From: Helicobacter equorum
GTDB taxonomy: Bacteria; Campylobacterota; Campylobacteria; Campylobacterales; Helicobacteraceae
Assembly: GCF_900198655.1 (NCBI RefSeq)
Contig: NZ_FZPO01000067.1
Span: 1 to 33,807 of the forward strand
Direction of reading: 5' to 3'
DNA: 33,807 nucleotides
Below the pieces are notes generated by a model that saw only the letters and a program-made list of their open reading frames with translations, made no database searches and had not been told where the DNA came from. Shown here piece by piece: positions 31,810 to 33,807 of the stretch (the first letter of the stretch is position 1; each line of letters opens with the position of its first letter). Position numbers and translations under genes: made by a program.

Positions 31810-31960
31810 AATCACCACCTTGTAGCTTAATGCTTAGCACCTTTGACCTGCTTATGTGAAAAAAATCTGCCACCTCTTGCAAAAAATCTAAGTCTTTTTT
31901 ATCGATGTAGATGTTTGTTAGCTCTACATTGATTTTGTTTTCTTTGAATTGATATGCCAT
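31652..31960 (-). CDS. Second RHH-like protein, overlapping the first
   Basis: 102 residues from the ATG at 31960; the frame extends to 31981. Residues 5-50 resemble a ribbon-helix-helix: KINVELTNIYIDKKDLDFLQ, then EVADFFHISRSKVLSIKLQGG. The remainder (GDYERFENRIRKYNKAK onward) lies in the frame that overlaps the 64-residue gene and has no plausible fold. Either the gene was originally shorter, with the overlapping gene starting near its end, or a shift fused it to non-native codons. ATCGATGTAGATGTTTGT (31901-31918), inside the coding part, recurs exactly at 33531-33548 in the non-coding region before the integrase. Confidence 0.5.
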   Translation of the reverse strand: MAYQFKENKINVELTNIYIDKKDLDFLQEVADFFHISRSKVLSIKLQGGDYERFENRIRKYNKAKTNKKILLKQKRAKACKKNLQERGHICELLPYFADFGA

Positions 31961-31964
31961 TGCT

Positions 31965-32126
31965 TTACCCAAAAGATACATTCACATAGATTTCAGATTG
32001 TTTATTGCAAAAAGGGCATTCATAATCTAGGACATTCTCACCAATCTCTAACGCCTCATAAATCTCTACAAAATTATCCGCACCACAATCCTCACACGCT
32101 ATAAAAATTGTTGTAATCTCGTCCAT
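31965..32126 (-). CDS. Small zinc-ribbon protein
   Basis: A 53-residue frame. It has C11 and C14 (ACEDCG) and C37 and C40 (YECPFCN), a CxxC/CxxC zinc ribbon with a 22-residue gap. A run of G upstream (GGGGGTAG) serves as ribosome site before the ATG at 32126. The gene overlaps its upstream neighbour by 28 bp and ends four bases ahead of the RHH-like gene. Such small zinc-binding proteins often act in transcription or DNA transactions, but I cannot specify which. Confidence 0.65.
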   Translation of the reverse strand: MDEITTIFIACEDCGADNFVEIYEALEIGENVLDYECPFCNKQSEIYVNVSFG

Positions 32127-32329
32127 TTTCTACCCCCTTTCTGAATGTCTGCAATTTCAACTATTAATTGTTTTGGCGAACGCCTCGATCCTCTAAAGCG
32201 AACAAAACCCTCGTCGTCCACATAATAGTATTTAGTGGAGTAGCGTATGCCACTTTTGCCAAAGATATATGGCTCTTGTTTCCAAACTTTGCTGTTTTTA
32301 GTAATTTTCACCTCTTTTATATTTTCCAT
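32099..32329 (-). CDS. Unrecognised 76-residue basic protein next to integrase
   Basis: A basic protein, predicted beta-rich at the start (KEVKITKNSKVW, YYYVDDEGFVRFRGSR) with a helical stretch near the end. The strands and Arg/Lys pairs could bind nucleic acid. It is the first gene after the integrase, 3 bp away, where an excisionase is often found, but I do not see the winged-helix pattern of Xis. A small regulator is the best general description. GGAGAG precedes the ATG by 8 bases. Confidence 0.6.
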   Translation of the reverse strand: MENIKEVKITKNSKVWKQEPYIFGKSGIRYSTKYYYVDDEGFVRFRGSRRSPKQLIVEIADIQKGGRKWTRLQQFL

Positions 32330-32332
32330 TTC

Positions 32333-33367
32333 CTACTCTCCTTGTGCTGCCAAGATGTCATTTAAAAACATTGCTCTATTCTTTTTTTCAGGTATAAACT
32401 TTGCGTAAAAAGAATAGGTGATGTTTAGATTTTTATGTCCTAGCATAGAAGCAACCCACAATGGCTCTTCATTATTGCTAAGCATAAGAGACGCAAAAGT
32501 ATGGCGTGTGCTATAGAGTGTTATTTTGTGAAGTCCTAGATCTGAAAGTAGGGTATTAAATCTTTTTCGTATCGTGTTCCTTGAGAGACTAAATAGATTG
32601 CCACTTTCTTTTTTGTGTGCTAATAAAATATTTTTCAATGGTTGTATGATGTCTATAAATCTCATTGAAGTGGATGTTTTTGGTAGCGTGGTTTTACCTA
32701 AAGCATTACAAGATTTGTTAATCTGTATTTTTGCCTCATCTAAATCTATATCCTCCCAGCGTAATGCCAAAATCTCTCCTGTCCTAGCTCCTGTAAAAAA
32801 TGCTATTGACAAGTAGAGGGATAGCTCACCACTTGCATTTTCTAAAATTGTCTTTACTTGTGCGAGATTAAAGAGTTCTTTTTGCTGTGTATTTATAAAA
32901 CTAGTCACACTTCTTTTGCGCTTAATCATTTTAAGATCCGTATTGTAAGTCTCATTGCAGTATGAAAAAATGCGATTTAGTAATACTGTGTATTTTTTTG
33001 GTGAGTTATTGCAAAAGTCTTGATAAATGCTTTTGCCGATAACTCGTATGTCTTTATTGCCAAAGAATGAGACAATTTGCTTCATGCTATATTTATAACC
33101 AAGCATAGTTGTTTCCCTGATATGTTCTAAAGTGTTTAAAAACTCAGAACCTATCCTATCAAACCTCAAATTGCTAACATCTTTTTGGATCTGTGTTTGT
33201 TGATTACCAAAATGACTAAAGATGATATTTTGTGCATTTGCTTTCACATAATCTCTATTTTTTGGCGTATCCTCTAGCTTTGTAGCTATTCGCACTCTGC
33301 CATAATCTGTGTAAGCACTGATATATAGCCTATTGCCCCTCGCATAAAGGTTTGTTGTCCTAATCAT
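32333..33367 (-). CDS. int: Tyrosine recombinase / integrase
   Basis: 344 residues. The N-terminal 75 residues form the arm-binding part, residues 75-165 the SAM-like core-binding helices, and residues 170-330 the catalytic domain. Catalytic residues are R195 (FTGARTGEIL), R288 and H289 (STRHTFASL), H311 (LGHKN) and the nucleophile Y321 (TYSFYAKF). At the usual first His of the HxxR box there is a tyrosine (Y285), a tolerated variation. The enzyme inserts and excises the prophage at att. AAGGAGAG lies 5 bases before the ATG. Being the first gene from the right edge, next to a repeat-rich region and then a probable host gene, it marks the right end of the prophage. Confidence 0.93.
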   Translation of the reverse strand: MIRTTNLYARGNRLYISAYTDYGRVRIATKLEDTPKNRDYVKANAQNIIFSHFGNQQTQIQKDVSNLRFDRIGSEFLNTLEHIRETTMLGYKYSMKQIVSFFGNKDIRVIGKSIYQDFCNNSPKKYTVLLNRIFSYCNETYNTDLKMIKRKRSVTSFINTQQKELFNLAQVKTILENASGELSLYLSIAFFTGARTGEILALRWEDIDLDEAKIQINKSCNALGKTTLPKTSTSMRFIDIIQPLKNILLAHKKESGNLFSLSRNTIRKRFNTLLSDLGLHKITLYSTRHTFASLMLSNNEEPLWVASMLGHKNLNITYSFYAKFIPEKKNRAMFLNDILAAQGE

Positions 33368-33404
33368 TTTTCTCTCCTTAATGTTTGTTTTAAGCTTTGT
33401 TGAT

Positions 33405-33449
33405 AAAAGCTTAATAGGATTTAGATGTGCTACTCCCTATTAAGCTTTT
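33405..33449. repeat. 14-bp perfect inverted repeat upstream of int
   Basis: The two 14-bp arms flank a 17-base spacer. They may form a stem on RNA, with a T-rich end on the plus strand, or be paired binding sites. The inner AAGCTT hexamer occurs three times nearby, which permits alternative pairing. Confidence 0.65.
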
Positions 33450-33477
33450 GTTTGCTTTTTGACTGCCCATACGATTT

Positions 33478-33498
33478 ATTATAATATTCACAATTGTG
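33478..33498 (-). promoter_or_regulatory. int promoter -10 with adjacent palindromic operator candidate
   Basis: TATAAT (minus) lies at 33478-33483. CACAATTGTG, a perfect 10-bp palindrome, lies at 33489-33498, where the -35 region would be. It lies between the two 11-bp direct repeats and would let a dimeric repressor block the promoter. A plus-strand TATAAT overlaps at 33480-33485. Confidence 0.5.
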
Positions 33499-33681
33499 CC
33501 CACACGAGAGGATTTTTTGAAAAAATTAAAATCGATGTAGATGTTTGTAGTTTTTTAGTTTTAATTGCATTTTAGGCACAAAAGACACAAAGTTAGACAC
33601 AAAAGACTATTTTGAGGGACGAGTGAGAAGAGAGGCGAGTGGGGATTCTACCCCCCTATTTTTTGCCAAAAATTCCGAGCC

Positions 33682-33807
33682 TTAGGCAAACAATGAAACC
33701 CACAAGCTACAAGAGAATTTTTTTAAAAATTTAGATACTATACGATACGCATATGCGTCCTTTTTATACACCTTATCGTAATATTGTTCTAGCAGAATCT
33801 GAGCAAC
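33682..33807 (-). CDS. 3' end of a gene at the window edge, possibly chromosomal
   Basis: The last 41 codons of a leftward frame that enters from the window edge and ends with TAA at 33682-33684. The visible part begins AQILLEQYYDKVYKK and ends hydrophobic (SCSLWVSLFA). The LLEQYYDKVY piece faintly recalls the YYDPMY end of the tRNA 2-selenouridine synthase MnmH/SelU, but it is too short to assign. Coding evidence is the open frame and residue pattern. It is the best candidate for a host gene at the prophage border, and its odd last residues could have been exchanged at an att site. An ACGCATATGCGT palindrome lies inside it. Confidence 0.5.
   Translation of the reverse strand, partial: VAQILLEQYYDKVYKKDAYAYRIVSKFLKKFSCSLWVSLFA

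Larger units (their letters stand above)
33368..33681. promoter_or_regulatory. Repeat-rich integrase control and possible attachment region
   Basis: This 314-bp gap has no supported gene. It holds AAAAGCTTAATAGG (33405-33418) and its exact inverse (33436-33449), a third TAAGCTTT at 33391, and an 18-bp copy of RHH-gene sequence at 33531-33548. TGCCCATACGA (33464-33474) recurs as TGCCCACACGA (33497-33507), start to start 33 bp apart. CACAAAAGAC is repeated at 33577-33586 and 33598-33607, 21 bp apart. Helical spacings of the kind seen at integrase arm or operator sites make this the likely int promoter, operator and possibly att. Confidence 0.55.

Noticed and set aside
32099-32329. Excisionase call for the gene after integrase
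   Set aside because: Position fits, but no winged-helix or Xis-type motif is visible, so I left it unnamed.
33640-33665. tRNA T-arm-like GGGGATTCTACCCC beside the prophage end
   Set aside because: Neither strand gives a cloverleaf, acceptor stem or anticodon arm; the short hairpin before six T is at most a weak terminator.

Overview
The window looks like most of a low-GC, integrase-bearing prophage of the podovirus type in a Helicobacter-like (Campylobacterota) host. The host assignment is an inference from three things: AT-rich codon use, long homopolymer runs with frameshifts at them, and a gene set resembling the small podoviruses known from Helicobacter (integrase, DnaG-type primase, DnaB-type helicase, P22-type portal). 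No host marker gene confirms it. I see no tail sheath, tail tube or tape-measure gene. That fits a short-tailed phage.

Almost everything is transcribed leftward (minus strand), so the element reads from right to left. At the right edge, 33682-33807 is the 3' end of a gene that may be chromosomal. Next comes a 314-bp region rich in inverted and direct repeats (33368-33681), then the tyrosine integrase (32333-33367). Between 30353 and 32329 lie small regulators (two ribbon-helix-helix-like, one zinc-ribbon) and a replication initiator. That initiator gene carries four 21-bp iterons beside an AT-rich stretch, a lambda-O-like origin. From 26451 to 29964 is a cargo block: three MORN-variant repeat genes built from a 72-bp unit, then two paralogous small genes. 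Two reading-frame breaks in this block sit exactly at homopolymers (A9 and T7). A Gp37/Gp68-family gene, the helicase and the primase complete the early half.

The only rightward gene is a small-terminase candidate (22121-22708). It diverges from the late operon. Going leftward from 22052 the late genes are: a possible head-tail adaptor, a long coiled-coil tail fibre and two fibre-associated genes (18152-21453), a P22-type portal, a GH108 endolysin, a short coiled-coil protein, a separately promoted Cys-rich lipoprotein, a lysis-type cassette (13085-14820), an unrecognised 522-residue protein, the large terminase, a capsid block (7687-9807), and helical tail or ejection-type proteins. The left edge cuts a giant protein (more than 1429 residues) with a DdrB/ParB-like domain.

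Most unusual points: a membrane-anchored protein with a c-type haem motif (CGQCH plus a downstream GGMP) inside the lysis cassette; a candidate replication origin embedded in the initiator gene; the A8/A9 homopolymer switch between MORN genes; a short C-terminal motif (LPMxRQ-like) shared by three unrelated-looking virion-region proteins; and the giant polyvalent-type protein. No tRNA, rRNA, CRISPR array or insertion sequence was found. No CI-type repressor is visible, so lysogeny control is either outside the window or unrecognised.
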